Both the position numbers and the translations under genes were made by a program. Under the pieces are notes generated by a model. That model did no database searches, had not been told where the DNA came from, and saw only the letters and a program-made list of their open reading frames with translations. This document shows positions 30,654-39,969 of a DNA stretch of 64,000 bases, in pieces. Every line of letters begins with the position of its first letter. The stretch's first letter is position 1. Source of the stretch: Kribbella solani (GTDB taxonomy: Bacteria; Actinomycetota; Actinomycetes; Propionibacteriales; Kribbellaceae); contig NZ_JACHNF010000001.1 of the NCBI RefSeq assembly GCF_014205295.1, positions 3,100,001-3,164,000 on the forward strand, given 5' to 3'.

Positions 30654-31775
30654 TCAGCCGCCGGACACGCCGATCTCCGCGTCGGCCAGGTCGGCGGTGA
30701 GACCGTCGGTGTCGTCCAGCCAGCCCTGCGGCAGGACGATGTGGTCACGCGGACTCCCCTGCCGACCGCGCGGAGCGCCCAGCTCGGCGACCGGGAACGG
30801 CACCGCCGGGTCCAGCTCGGCAAGCAGCTCGTCCAGCCGAGCCAGACTGTCGACCATGCCCAGCGCGGCGCGAAGCTCACCGCCGGCCGGGAACCCCTTC
30901 AGGTACCACGGCACGTGCTTCCGGAAGTCGCGCAACCCGCGCTGCTCCCCCATCAGATCGGCCAGCAGCTCACCGTGCCGCCGCATCACCACCGCGACCT
31001 CGCCAAGGGTCGGCAGGTTCAGCGCCTCGCCCCCACCGAACGCGACCGCGAGATCGCGGAACAGCCACGGCCGCCCCAGGCACCCGCGCCCGACGATCAC
31101 TCCGTCGCAGCCGGTCTCCGCGACCATCCGCAGCGCATCGCCCGCCTCCCAGATGTCCCCGTTCCCGAGCACCGGAATCGAAACCTGCGAGACGAGCTCG
31201 GCGATCGTCGACCAGTCCGCCTGCCCGGAGTACGCCTGCGCCGCCGTACGCCCGTGCAGCCCGATCGCCGCCGCGCCGGACTCTTCCGCGATCCGGCCCG
31301 CGTCGAGGTACGTCTGGTGCGACGAGTCGATCCCGATCCGCGTCTTCATCGTCACCGGAATCCCGTACGGCTCCGCCGCCCGCACCGCCGAGCGCAGGAT
31401 CGCGCCGAGCAGATTCCGCTTCCACGGCAGCGCCGCCCCGCCACCCTTGCGCGTCACCTTCGGCACCGGGCAGCCGAAGTTCAGGTCGATGTGCGCGACC
31501 CCGTACGCAGCACACAGGATCTCTACGGCCCGCCCGATGTACACCGGGTCGACGCCGTACAGCTGCACCGACCGTACCGTCTCGCGCGCGTCGAAAGTGA
31601 GCATGTCGAGCGACTTCTGATCACCCTCGACGATCCCGCGGGACGTGATCATCTCGCACACGTACAGGCCGGCGCCCTGCTCGGCGCACAGCCGCCGGTA
31701 CGCGGCGTTGGTGATGCCGGCCATCGGCGCCAGCACCACCGGTGTGTCGATCGTCAGATTGCCAAGCTTGAGCAC
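30654..31775 (-). CDS. dusB: tRNA-dihydrouridine synthase
   Basis: A 373-residue FMN enzyme that reduces uridines in the tRNA D-loop. The FMN/active-site signature is seen in APMAGITNAAYR, the catalytic Cys in HIDLNFGCPVPKV, then GLHGRTAAQAYSG and GNGDIWEAGDALRM. GTG 31775 lies 2 bp after the stop of the lipoprotein gene and is preceded by GAAGG. It is the last gene of a glyS - lipoprotein - dusB run on the minus strand. Confidence 0.93.
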   Translation of the reverse strand: MLKLGNLTIDTPVVLAPMAGITNAAYRRLCAEQGAGLYVCEMITSRGIVEGDQKSLDMLTFDARETVRSVQLYGVDPVYIGRAVEILCAAYGVAHIDLNFGCPVPKVTRKGGGAALPWKRNLLGAILRSAVRAAEPYGIPVTMKTRIGIDSSHQTYLDAGRIAEESGAAAIGLHGRTAAQAYSGQADWSTIAELVSQVSIPVLGNGDIWEAGDALRMVAETGCDGVIVGRGCLGRPWLFRDLAVAFGGGEALNLPTLGEVAVVMRRHGELLADLMGEQRGLRDFRKHVPWYLKGFPAGGELRAALGMVDSLARLDELLAELDPAVPFPVAELGAPRGRQGSPRDHIVLPQGWLDDTDGLTADLADAEIGVSGG

Positions 31776-31777
31776 GA

Positions 31778-32461
31778 CTACGCCTTCTTCACCGTGACCT
31801 GGCCGTTGCCGGTGACCTGGGCGCGGTACTCCTGGACGGCGTTGCCGGTCGTCGTCACGTTGCACCCGATCGGCAGGCCGGAATGGACGACGATGCCGAC
31901 GTCCTCCATCTCGCAGGTCACCTTCGCGGCATCGGACGCGGCCCGGAGTACGGCGTCGACCACCTTCGCCCGGACGATCGCCACCTCCTCGGAGGTGAAC
32001 TTGTACGACGCCGTGTACTGCTTCGAGTCGACCGTCAGCGTGCCGGTGAACGGCTTCCCGGCGTACGTGACCGTGCAATCGAGCTTGTGCTGACCGGCTG
32101 CTTCGACCTTGTCGATGCCTGGGCACTTGACCGTGGTCTTCGCGGCGCGGCCGGCCGCGATCTGGGTCTGCTTGGAGATCGCGAACGTGATCCGGTCCGC
32201 CAGCGGCGCGTCGTCGGCCGGCGCGCCGGTGACCTTCGGCGTCGGCCACGGCGTACTCGGCGTGGGCAGCGCGGTCAGCACCGGCGTCGACGCGGACGGG
32301 ACCGGCGTACCCGACGACTGACCTGGGCCGGACGAGCTCGTCCCGTTCGAGGGCGAGGCCTCCGGTTTGCTGTCCGAGCAGGACGACAGCACGAACACGA
32401 CCAGGGCCGTGAGACCGAAAACGGCCAGCCCGAAACGTACCCGCTCCCCCGTCAGCTTCAT
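31778..32461 (-). CDS. DUF4333-type lipoprotein
   Basis: A 227-residue secreted lipoprotein: positively charged start, hydrophobic segment (about 10-26), then lipobox VLSSC. A Ser/Pro/Thr-rich spacer follows. The C-terminal half holds two Cys-paired repeats (TTVKCPGIDKVEAAGQHKLDC and KVTCEMEDVGIVV...IGCNV) of the DUF4333 kind. ATG 32461 is preferred to the upstream TTG because it clears the glyS stop. It lies between two translation genes and is presumably co-transcribed with them. Confidence 0.83.
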   Translation of the reverse strand: MKLTGERVRFGLAVFGLTALVVFVLSSCSDSKPEASPSNGTSSSGPGQSSGTPVPSASTPVLTALPTPSTPWPTPKVTGAPADDAPLADRITFAISKQTQIAAGRAAKTTVKCPGIDKVEAAGQHKLDCTVTYAGKPFTGTLTVDSKQYTASYKFTSEEVAIVRAKVVDAVLRAASDAAKVTCEMEDVGIVVHSGLPIGCNVTTTGNAVQEYRAQVTGNGQVTVKKA

Positions 32462-32463
32462 CG

Positions 32464-33849
32464 TCAGCAACCCACCAGATGCTGGGCGAGGTAGCCGGTG
32501 ACCTCGGTCAGCGCGACCCGCTCCTGCTTCATCGAGTCGCGTTCCCGGATCGTCACCGCCTGGTCCTCCAGAGTGTCGAAGTCGACGGTGATGCAGTACG
32601 GCGTACCGATCTCGTCCTGGCGGCGGTAGCGGCGGCCGATCGCGCCGGCGTCGTCGAAGTCGACGTTCCAGTTCCGCCGCAGCTCGGCGGCCAGGTCGCG
32701 GGCCTTCGGGGACAGGTCGGCGTTCCGGGACAGTGGCAGGACGGCGGCCTTGACCGGCGCGAGCCGCGGGTCGAAGCGCAGCACGGTCCGCTTGTCGACG
32801 CCGCCCTTCGCGTTCGGCGCCTCGTCCTCGGTGTACGCGTCCAGCAGGAAGGCGAGCACGTTCCGGGTCAGGCCGGCCGCGGGCTCGATCACGTACGGGG
32901 TCCAGCGCTCGCCCTTTTCCTGGTCGAAGTACGACAGGTCGGCGCCGGAGTGCTTCGAGTGCGTGGTCAGGTCGAAGTCGGTGCGGTTCGCGATGCCTTC
33001 GAGCTCGTCGAACTCCTTGCCACCGAAGTTGAACTTGTACTCGATGTCGACGGTGCGCTTCGAGTAGTGGCTGAGTTTTTCCTTCGGGTGCTCGTAGAAC
33101 CGCATGTTGTCCGGGTTCAGTCCGAGGCCGGTGTACCAGTCCCAGCGGGCCTTCAGCCAGTACTCGTGCCAGTCCTCGTCCGAGCCGGGCGCGACGAAGA
33201 ACTCCATCTCCATCTGCTCGAACTCGCGGGTCCGAAAGATGAAGTTGCCGGGGGTGATCTCGTTCCGGAAGCTCTTTCCGACCTGGGCGATGCCGAACGG
33301 CGGCTTCTTCCGGGCGGTGCCCATCACGTTCGCGAAGTTGACGAAGATGCCCTGCGCGGTCTCCGGGCGGAGGTAGTGCAGGCCCTCCTCGGACTCGACC
33401 GGGCCGAGGTACGTCTTCAGCAGGCCGTTGAACATCCGCGGCTCGGTGAAGGTGCCCTTGTTACCGCAGTTCGGGCAGGCGAGCTCGGCCAGCTTGACGT
33501 CGTCGGCGTCCTTGTTCTTCCGGCGGGCGTAGTCCTCACGCAGGTGGTCGTCACGGAACCGCTTGTGGCAGGACTGGCACTCGGTCAGCGGGTCGACGAA
33601 TTCGGCCAGGTGCCCGGACGCCTCCCAGACCTGGGTCGGCAGGATCACCGACGAGTCCAGCCCGACCACGTCGTCGCGGCCGGTCACCATTGTGCGCCAC
33701 CACTGGGTCCGGACGTTGTTCTTCAGCTCGACGCCGAGCGGGCCGTAGTCCCAGGCCGACTTGGTACCGCCGTAGATCTCGCCGCACGGGTACACGAAGC
33801 CTCTCCGCTTGCTGAGGCTGACGACGGCATCGACGGTTTCGACGGGCAC
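32464..33849 (-). CDS. glyS: Glycyl-tRNA synthetase
   Basis: A 461-residue class II synthetase of the single-chain (alpha2) type that charges tRNA-Gly. It shows the N-terminal GRP-like segment [17 protein letters not shown], a zinc-like Cys set ([16 protein letters not shown]), and motif 2 [20 protein letters not shown]. The C-terminal anticodon-binding domain contains [14 protein letters not shown]. The gene starts a minus-strand unit with the lipoprotein and dusB genes. In streptomycetes glyS lies beside znu-zur and uppS-recO, which also appear in this window. Confidence 0.97.
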   Translation of the reverse strand: MPVETVDAVVSLSKRRGFVYPCGEIYGGTKSAWDYGPLGVELKNNVRTQWWRTMVTGRDDVVGLDSSVILPTQVWEASGHLAEFVDPLTECQSCHKRFRDDHLREDYARRKNKDADDVKLAELACPNCGNKGTFTEPRMFNGLLKTYLGPVESEEGLHYLRPETAQGIFVNFANVMGTARKKPPFGIAQVGKSFRNEITPGNFIFRTREFEQMEMEFFVAPGSDEDWHEYWLKARWDWYTGLGLNPDNMRFYEHPKEKLSHYSKRTVDIEYKFNFGGKEFDELEGIANRTDFDLTTHSKHSGADLSYFDQEKGERWTPYVIEPAAGLTRNVLAFLLDAYTEDEAPNAKGGVDKRTVLRFDPRLAPVKAAVLPLSRNADLSPKARDLAAELRRNWNVDFDDAGAIGRRYRRQDEIGTPYCITVDFDTLEDQAVTIRERDSMKQERVALTEVTGYLAQHLVGC

Positions 33850-33929
33850 TTTTGGACTCCAGAACAGGCACAGACGATCAACGGAAGAGACCAGGCTATC
33901 GGTCCCCGGCGCCCACTATCGAATCCGTG

Positions 33930-34211
33930 CTACATCAGCAAATCTTCGTATGCGGTCGGCTCGTCGAGCGCCTGCGACAGCAGCGGTACGGCGGCGAGCT
34001 TCACGTCGTAGGGCGACAGCGCCCGCCGGTAACTCCCGACGTTCTCGAATTCCAGCGTCAACGCCAGCAACTCCGGGTCGTCCACGTTCCGCCCGACCCG
34101 CGCCGAAACAAACCCCTTCTGCCGCGACAACACCTCGACCGCGGCCCGAACCCGCTCCGAAAACCCACCCTGCTCGGCCTCAGCCACCCGGAACCTGATC
34201 ACCACGAACAC
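33930..34211 (-). CDS. Antibiotic biosynthesis monooxygenase (ABM) family protein
   Basis: A 93-residue ferredoxin-like ABM-domain protein (FVVIRFRVAEAEQGGF...VEVLSRQKGFVSARVGRNVDDPELLALTLEFENVGSYRRAL). Members act as small dimeric oxygenases or have no known activity. GTG 34211 starts the domain cleanly. A TACAGT -10 at 34219-34224 is placed for leaderless transcription. It is divergent from the small membrane protein gene at 34245. Confidence 0.82.
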   Translation of the reverse strand: MFVVIRFRVAEAEQGGFSERVRAAVEVLSRQKGFVSARVGRNVDDPELLALTLEFENVGSYRRALSPYDVKLAAVPLLSQALDEPTAYEDLLM

Positions 34212-34244
34212 GGGGAACACTGTAGGACCTGGAACAATGGGGGT

Positions 34245-34553
34245 ATGAGTTCCCCCAGTGGTCAGTCGGTGAGTGGGTTGCGGCAGCGGGTCACGAAGGT
34301 GAGTTACCCGTATGTGGCGAAGCTGCATGGTGCGCCGAAGTTGACGTTGCCGGGGATCACCTTGGTGCTGGCGCTGGCCGGAGTGTTCGCTCCGGTGGCG
34401 GTCGGGGTGCCGGCGCTGGTGTTGCTGGCGTTGCTGCTCGGGTGGCTGGCGTTCCTGTCCTGGCCGGCGGTGACCACCGGGCCGCGGTTCCTGCGGCTGT
34501 TCTCGATCCTGGTGATCCTGCTGTTCGGAGTCTCCCGAATCGCCAACGGCTGA
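34245..34553 (+). CDS. Small two-helix membrane protein (DUF6703-like)
   Basis: A 102-residue protein with a short basic N-terminus and two or three hydrophobic segments (ITLVLALAGVFAPVAVGVPAL, LVLLALLLGWLAFLSW, LFSILVILLFGVSRIANG). It resembles small actinobacterial membrane proteins annotated DUF6703, but I hold that name lightly. ATG 34245 has only 33 bp to the divergent ABM gene, so the two promoters overlap. Function unknown. Confidence 0.75.
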   Translation: MSSPSGQSVSGLRQRVTKVSYPYVAKLHGAPKLTLPGITLVLALAGVFAPVAVGVPALVLLALLLGWLAFLSWPAVTTGPRFLRLFSILVILLFGVSRIANG

Positions 34554-34600
34554 ACCACCGGCACCTCAACCACCGGCAGCCGAGACCGCGGCCGGCTGAG

Positions 34601-35143
34601 TTACGGGCGGCCGAGGCTGTCGTAGGCTGCCTCGACCGCGGCGGCGCGGAGCTCGGACACCGGCTCGTGGTCGATCATCACCGCGCAGTCGGAGAGTCCG
34701 CCGAGCGCGACCATGCAGCGGACCACGTCGGACAGTGACGGGTTGCTGCCGACGAGCAGTTCGCCGAGGGCGCCGCGCCACTCGATGAAGCGGTCGGCGA
34801 GGTTCAGTTCCTGCAGCACCGACAGGTCGCGGATCGCCAGCCGGATCACCGTCCGGTGCCGGTAGCCGAGGTCGAAGTACGAGCCGAGCAGTTCCTTCGG
34901 CTGGATCGGCGCGGCGGCGCGGAGCTCGGCCGCGTACGCCTCGAAGTCCTTGACCATCGGCTCGACCAGGCTGTTCAGCAGGTCCTCGCGGGACGCGAAG
35001 TGGTAGTACAGCGCCGGTTTGGTGACGCCGAGGCGCTCGGCGATGTCGCGCAGGCTGGTCTGCCGCACGCCACGCTCGGCGAACAGGTCGAGCGCGGCCT
35101 GCTGAATCCGCGCCCGGGTGTCACCGGTCCGTTGTCTCGGCAT
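34601..35143 (-). CDS. TetR/AcrR family transcriptional regulator
   Basis: A 180-residue repressor with the HTH at about residues 10-57 (TSLRDIAERLGVTKPALYYHF) and a helical effector domain. It is divergent from a flavin monooxygenase gene. Two copies of a dyad sharing CCTTCCGTTAAGTAA lie between them, consistent with control of both genes. The effector is likely a substrate of the monooxygenase. Confidence 0.92.
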   Translation of the reverse strand: MPRQRTGDTRARIQQAALDLFAERGVRQTSLRDIAERLGVTKPALYYHFASREDLLNSLVEPMVKDFEAYAAELRAAAPIQPKELLGSYFDLGYRHRTVIRLAIRDLSVLQELNLADRFIEWRGALGELLVGSNPSLSDVVRCMVALGGLSDCAVMIDHEPVSELRAAAVEAAYDSLGRP

Positions 35144-35151
35144 AGCGCAAG

Positions 35152-35222
35152 ATTATCTGACCTTCCGTTAAGTAAGCCATTGACAACGCCCGGCCCGTTT
35201 ACTTACCTTCCGTTAAGTAAAC
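35152..35222. promoter_or_regulatory. Two TetR-type operators and the monooxygenase promoter
   Basis: The dyad GTTTACTTA (35197-35205) / TAAGTAAAC (35214-35222) has a CCTTCCGT spacer. A weaker copy with the same spacer and right arm lies at 35152-35176. For the plus-strand gene, TTGACA (35180-35185) and TTACCT (35203-35208) form a 17-bp-spaced promoter whose -10 is inside the stronger operator. The weaker copy sits just upstream of the tetR start. Confidence 0.65.
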
Positions 35223-35240
35223 AAACGTCGGGAGGTTGTC

Positions 35241-36461
35241 ATGAAGGTCCTGATCTCGGGTGCGAGCGTGGCCGGTCCGGTACTCGCGCACTGGCTGCAC
35301 CGGTACGGGTTCGAGCCGACGATCGTCGAACGCACGCCCGCGCTCCGGCACGGGCTCGGCGGGCACGCGGTGGACCTGTTCAGCTCGGCCGCCGAGGTCA
35401 CCCGCCGGATGGGCTGCTGGGACGCGATCGACGCGGCCCGCACCCGCCTGGACTCGCTGACGATCGAACGGTTCGGCAAGCGGCCGGTCCAGGTCGATCT
35501 CGGCCGGATGTACGCGGGCCTGTCCAGCAGCCACGTCGAGATCCTCCGCGGCGAACTCACCCGCATCCTGTACGGCACCACTCGCGACAGCACCGAGTAC
35601 TTGTTCGGAGACTCGATCGCGACGATGTCCGACGACGGCACCGGCGTCGACGTCACGTTCGACTCGGGTACGGAGCGCCGGTTCGACCTGGTCGTCGGCG
35701 CCGACGGATTGCACTCGAACGTACGCCGCCTCGCCTTCGGCCCGGAGGGACCGTTGCACCGCCCACTCGGCGGGTACCTGGCTGTCTTCTCGATGCCGGA
35801 CCTCTTCGGCCTGGGCAACCGAACACTCGCCCACCTGTCGGTCGGCAAGCTGGTCGGCATCTACGGCGTACGCCAGACCGGACTGACCCGTGCGGGCTTC
35901 CTGTTCCGCGCGCCGGAGCTGCAGTACGACTACCGCGACAAGAACGAGCAGAAAGCCCTGCTGGCAAAGGAGTTCGGTGACTACGGCTGGAAGGTGCCGC
36001 AGCTACTGCAGCACCTGGACGCAGCCGAGGACTTCTACTTCGACTCGATCTCCCAGATCACTCTGGACAGCTGGTACCGCGGCCGGATCGGACTGGTCGG
36101 TGACGCCGGCTACTGCCCCGGCCCGGCAGTTGGTGGCGGTACGAGCCTTGCTGTCGTGTCCGCGTACGTTCTGGCCGGCGAACTCGCCGCAGCACGCAGT
36201 GACTTGCAGTCCGGCCTGCGGAACTACGAGCGGATCATCCGGCCACTCGCAGACCTGAGCCGACGCATCAGCCCGAAGGTGATGGGCACGATCATCCCCG
36301 GCGGATCATTGGCACTCCGGCTGATGCCACACGCGGCAGCAGTACTTCCGAAGCTGCCAACCGCAGTCCAACGACTAATCTGGTCCCAGAACGCAGTAGG
36401 TAAGGCAATCAGCTCAGTACCGCTCCCTGACTACAGCGACCTGACCAGACTGCCGGTCTAG
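35241..36461 (+). CDS. FAD-dependent monooxygenase
   Basis: A 406-residue class A flavoprotein monooxygenase (PHBH/TetX type) that hydroxylates an aromatic or antibiotic-like substrate with NAD(P)H and oxygen. The FAD-binding GASVAGPVLA replaces the canonical GxGxxG at 7-16. The DG motif GADGLHSNVRR and the GD motif GLVGDAGYCPGPAVGGG follow at about 155 and 291. A GGAGG site precedes ATG 35241. It is controlled by the divergent TetR gene. It overlaps the end of the convergent EboE-like gene by 4 bp. Confidence 0.92.
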   Translation: MKVLISGASVAGPVLAHWLHRYGFEPTIVERTPALRHGLGGHAVDLFSSAAEVTRRMGCWDAIDAARTRLDSLTIERFGKRPVQVDLGRMYAGLSSSHVEILRGELTRILYGTTRDSTEYLFGDSIATMSDDGTGVDVTFDSGTERRFDLVVGADGLHSNVRRLAFGPEGPLHRPLGGYLAVFSMPDLFGLGNRTLAHLSVGKLVGIYGVRQTGLTRAGFLFRAPELQYDYRDKNEQKALLAKEFGDYGWKVPQLLQHLDAAEDFYFDSISQITLDSWYRGRIGLVGDAGYCPGPAVGGGTSLAVVSAYVLAGELAAARSDLQSGLRNYERIIRPLADLSRRISPKVMGTIIPGGSLALRLMPHAAAVLPKLPTAVQRLIWSQNAVGKAISSVPLPDYSDLTRLPV

Positions 36462-37609
36462 TGCACCTCCTGCAGTCCCAGTGCAGTCAGCCGGTCACGT
36501 AGCCACGCCAGCTCCTTGGTGATCCGTTTCGCCAAGGACTGCTGGCTTTTGGGCGCTCGCGGCCACACGTACACCTCGGACTCCAAGTGGTGCGTGAGCG
36601 GATGACCGCCACCGACCAGTCTGGTCAGGCAGTCGTTGAGTACGCCGGTTGTCGTACTCAACGGTGCCGGCGGCGCCGCATGTGCGGCCAGGTGCGCGTG
36701 CATCCGCCAAGCAGCGTGTCCGGACAACTCCCACGACTGCTCGATGTCATCCACACCAGGACCACCCCACTCGCGTACTTGGCGCAGGTACTTTCCCGTG
36801 CCGAGCTGACCGAGCATGTAGCGAGCTGACGCGTCGCCCGGGTCCACCAGCGTCGGTGCGACTGACAACTGCCCTTTCACCACATCCACTCCAGCCCGCC
36901 AGAGCAGCTCGAACGCCTCGTCCGGCTCCTCGAACTGCACGGCCAGATGGCAGGCATCCAGCCCCAGACCGATCCGCGAAGCGCCGCTGTCCGAACTGGA
37001 GTAGCGGTCGAGCCATGCGGCTGCCTGGCCGACCATTTCGAGTACACAGCCCGGTTCGGTTTCCACCGCGAGCCGGATCGTTCGCCCAGTACGGCTCTCG
37101 GTCCGTGCAAGGTGCTGCTCGACCCGGTCGAACGCCTCTCGTGCCGCGCGGCTCCGCGTCCTCGACCAGGGCATCCGCCAGGCCAGTGGCACGGTGGAGA
37201 TCGACCCGTACGGCACATCTGTTGGCAGGAGGTCAGCCAGTACGTCGATCAGGTCGAGCGTGTAGCGCAGGCGCTCCGGGTCGGTCCAGTCCGGGCAGTA
37301 CAGCTTCGTACCGACGACCTTCTCGGTGTAAAGCTCATGTGGCGTGCCGTTCAGCGTCACCACTTCCAACCGGTTGCGGTGCAGCGACCGGCGCAGCTTG
37401 CTGAGTGACGACGGCGAGTTGGCCAGCCGATCAGCCAGTCGGCTCGGGAACCACAGTCCGACGCCGAGCACCGGTACGCGAAGTGCTTTGCGGACTGCTC
37501 CGGCGCAGTTGTCGAGCCCGTCGATCAGCCCGTCGAGTTCGGCCGCCGGATGCGCGGTCGTGCAGTAGCCGAGATGGACGATCGAACCGTCCCGATGACG
37601 AAACCTCAT
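36458..37609 (-). CDS. eboE: EboE-like metabolite traffic protein
   Basis: A 383-residue protein resembling EboE, a TIM-barrel (xylose-isomerase-like) member of the eboABCDEF clusters implicated in moving a precursor to the periplasm. Characteristic segments are HLGYCTTAHPAAELDGLI, GLWFPSRLADRL, TLNGTPHELYTEKVVGTKLY, PDWTDPERLRYTLDLI and YGSISTVPLAWR; metal-ligand-type residues occur in AVETEPGCVLE and GLDACHLAVQFE. None of the other ebo genes is near, so this is an orphan. A GAGGAG site precedes ATG 37609. Confidence 0.82.
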   Translation of the reverse strand: MRFRHRDGSIVHLGYCTTAHPAAELDGLIDGLDNCAGAVRKALRVPVLGVGLWFPSRLADRLANSPSSLSKLRRSLHRNRLEVVTLNGTPHELYTEKVVGTKLYCPDWTDPERLRYTLDLIDVLADLLPTDVPYGSISTVPLAWRMPWSRTRSRAAREAFDRVEQHLARTESRTGRTIRLAVETEPGCVLEMVGQAAAWLDRYSSSDSGASRIGLGLDACHLAVQFEEPDEAFELLWRAGVDVVKGQLSVAPTLVDPGDASARYMLGQLGTGKYLRQVREWGGPGVDDIEQSWELSGHAAWRMHAHLAAHAAPPAPLSTTTGVLNDCLTRLVGGGHPLTHHLESEVYVWPRAPKSQQSLAKRITKELAWLRDRLTALGLQEVH

Positions 37610-37700
37610 CAGTGCTCCTCACCCCGTGTGGACACCGAAAGTAATCGCAAGCGGACTTTCCGTGACCTAATAGCACTGTAGAAGCAGGTACGTTGCTTCG

Positions 37701-38975
37701 CTACTCGACAGCGGCCACCAGGTTGCGGGAGCGGTCCGCGACCGCCATCGCGGCCAGCGCGGTGGTGAGCGGGACGGCGGCGATGATGCCGAGGCTGCCG
37801 ACCAGACCGCGGACCACTTCCACCGCGACCAGTTCGGTGGACAGCACGGTCTGGGCCGGCAGATCCTGGATCGCGAAGACCAGCAGGATCGGCAACGACG
37901 CACCGGCGTACGCGAGGACGAGCGTGTTCACCACCGAGGCGACGTGGGTCCGGCCGATGCGCAACCCCGCGCCGAGCAGTTCACGGCGTTTTGCCGCCGG
38001 ATTCGCCGCGGAGAGCTCCCAGACCGCCGCTGCCTGGGTGACCGTGACGTCGTCGAGCACCCCGAGCGCACCGATCACCATGCCGGCCACCAGCAGCCCG
38101 GTCAGGTCGATGTGCGGCGCGAACTGTTTGGCCGCGGACGCGCCCTCGGAGGCCAGCCCGCTGAGCTGGCAGAACTTGGTGAAGAACCAGCCGAGCACCA
38201 CCGTCAGCCCGAGCGCGGCGATCGTGCCGGACAGCGCGATCGAACTCTCCGCGTTGATGCCATGGGTCAGGAACAGCGCTATCGCCATGATCACCGACCC
38301 ACCGACGACCGCGACCACGAGCGGATTCGACCCCTTCAGGATCGCCGGCAGGATGAACTGGGTCAGCATCACCGCGGTCACCGCCAGCGCGACCAGCGCC
38401 GCGAACCCACGCCACCGCGACAGCGCCACCACCGCGACCGCGAAGATCGCCACCAGGACCAGCAGCGGCTTGCTCCGGTCGTGGTCGACGTACTGGTACC
38501 GGTCCGCGATCGTCCGCGCGTCGCTCTGGACGCCGAGCATCAGCGTCTGCCCGACCTTGACCGGTATCGGTGACTGCCCGGCCTTCGGCACCTGGATCGG
38601 CGCGGTCTTGCCCTGGTCCGGGCCGGAGGTCAGCTTGACCGTCGCCTCGTCGCACTGATCCTTCGCGTCCGCGCAGGCCTTCAGCGCGGTCACCTCACCG
38701 CGCGCGGTCTCGGTCTGGTACGAGCTGACCTTCACGCCGCTGCCCGGCCACATCACGATCATCATCACCACGGCCGCGGTCAGCAACGGGATCAGCACCG
38801 CCGCGACCACGATCCGCACCCGGCGGGCCACCACGGCGTCCGAATCCACCACCGAGGTGTCGACGACGTGGTCGCCGTGCCCATGACCGTGCCCGTGGCC
38901 CGAGGGAATGTCGAGCTTGCGGAAACGGTTGCCCCGGGGGGCGGCACGCCGCCTCCCGACGTTGCGGCTGGCCAT
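37701..38975 (-). CDS. YibE/F family membrane protein with His-rich N-terminus
   Basis: A 424-residue membrane protein with about eight hydrophobic segments of the YibE/F family, whose transport role is not established. A segment SGHGHGHGHGDH at about residues 25-36 looks like a metal-binding tail. An extracytoplasmic domain lies between the first and second membrane helices. ATG 38975 has a GGGAG site. It is divergent from znuA, and the 52-bp gap carries a Zur box and paired half-sites, so it is probably zinc-regulated and may move or buffer zinc. Confidence 0.85.
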   Translation of the reverse strand: MASRNVGRRRAAPRGNRFRKLDIPSGHGHGHGHGDHVVDTSVVDSDAVVARRVRIVVAAVLIPLLTAAVVMMIVMWPGSGVKVSSYQTETARGEVTALKACADAKDQCDEATVKLTSGPDQGKTAPIQVPKAGQSPIPVKVGQTLMLGVQSDARTIADRYQYVDHDRSKPLLVLVAIFAVAVVALSRWRGFAALVALAVTAVMLTQFILPAILKGSNPLVVAVVGGSVIMAIALFLTHGINAESSIALSGTIAALGLTVVLGWFFTKFCQLSGLASEGASAAKQFAPHIDLTGLLVAGMVIGALGVLDDVTVTQAAAVWELSAANPAAKRRELLGAGLRIGRTHVASVVNTLVLAYAGASLPILLVFAIQDLPAQTVLSTELVAVEVVRGLVGSLGIIAAVPLTTALAAMAVADRSRNLVAAVE

Positions 38976-38991
38976 CGGTGAACTCCCTGTT

Positions 38992-39028
38992 TTGACAATC
39001 AGTTCCAATTAAATGAAAATGATTGTCA
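38992..39028. promoter_or_regulatory. Zur box and leaderless znuA promoter
   Basis: TGAAAATGATTGTCA (39014-39028) fits the actinobacterial Zur consensus TGAnAATnATTnTCA. TGACAATCA (38993-39001) and TGATTGTCA (39020-39028) also form a perfect 9-bp inverted repeat. TTGACA (38992-38997) and GAAAAT (39015-39020) are spaced 17 bp and would start transcription at the ATG at 39028. Zur binding would cover the -10. Confidence 0.8.
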
Positions 39029-39969
39029 TGAGATCTGGTCTTCGAGCTGTCCTCGCCGGTGCCGCCGCCCTGGCCACCGTCACCCTGGCCGGATGCGGTG
39101 GCTCCTCCGCCAGTGGTTCCGGCGACGGCAAGCTCGACGTGGTGGCATCGTTCTACCCGCTCGAGTTCATCGCCCGCACAGTGGGGGGCGACGCGGTGAA
39201 CGTGACCACCCTGACCGCCCCAGGCGTCGAGCCGCACGACCTGGAGCTGACGCCGAAGCAGGTCGGCTCGATCGCCGAAGCCAAGCTGGTCGTGTACGAG
39301 AAGGACCTGCAGCCGGCCGTCGACGAGGCGGTCGCGCAGAACGCGCCGGATGCCGGGTTCGACGTCGCCCCGGCCGCTCAGCTGAAGGCCACCGGCGCGG
39401 ACTTCGAGGAGCACGCCGACGGCGCCGAGACGGCACACGGCAAGAACGCGCTCGACCCGCACTTCTGGCTCGACCCGGTGCGGTACGCGGCCGTCGTCAA
39501 GGCGTTCGAGGACAAGCTGGTCAGCGTCGACAGCGCGAACGCCGCCGGGTACCACGAGCGCGCGAAGGCACTGCTCGACCAGATCGGCAAGCTGGACACC
39601 GCGTACAAGACCGGGCTGGCGAACTGCAAGCTCAAGACGTTCGTGACCAGTCACGAGGCGTTCGCGTACCTCGCCGAGCGGTACGGTCTGACGATGGTCG
39701 GGATCGCCGGATTCACCCCGGACGCGGAACCGACGCCGACCCGGATCAAGGAGGTCCAGGACATCGTGAAGGCCCAGCACGTGACCACCATCTTCTACGA
39801 GGAGCTGGTCAGTCCGAAGGTGGCCGAGACGATCGCGAACGACGTCGGCGTCAAGACCGCCGTACTGAGCCCGATCGAGGGTCTCTCGGACGCGAACTCC
39901 AAGGAAACGTACCTGACCCTGATGCAGGAGAACCTGCGCGAACTCCAGAAGGCCAACGGCTGCTCATGA
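39028..39969 (+). CDS. znuA: Zinc ABC transporter substrate-binding lipoprotein
   Basis: A 313-residue cluster A-I metal-binding lipoprotein. Signal peptide and lipobox LAGC lie at about residues 20-23. Zinc ligands are expected at His in GVEPHDLE, His in DPHFWLDP, His in SHEAFAYLA and an acidic residue in FYEELVSPK. A short acidic/His loop (DFEEHADGAETAHG) stands where ZnuA proteins carry their His-rich loop. Upstream in-frame ATGs at 39013 and 39019 fall inside the Zur box, so I choose 39028, which matches the leaderless promoter. First gene of znuA-znuC-znuB-zur. Confidence 0.93.
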   Translation: MRSGLRAVLAGAAALATVTLAGCGGSSASGSGDGKLDVVASFYPLEFIARTVGGDAVNVTTLTAPGVEPHDLELTPKQVGSIAEAKLVVYEKDLQPAVDEAVAQNAPDAGFDVAPAAQLKATGADFEEHADGAETAHGKNALDPHFWLDPVRYAAVVKAFEDKLVSVDSANAAGYHERAKALLDQIGKLDTAYKTGLANCKLKTFVTSHEAFAYLAERYGLTMVGIAGFTPDAEPTPTRIKEVQDIVKAQHVTTIFYEELVSPKVAETIANDVGVKTAVLSPIEGLSDANSKETYLTLMQENLRELQKANGCS

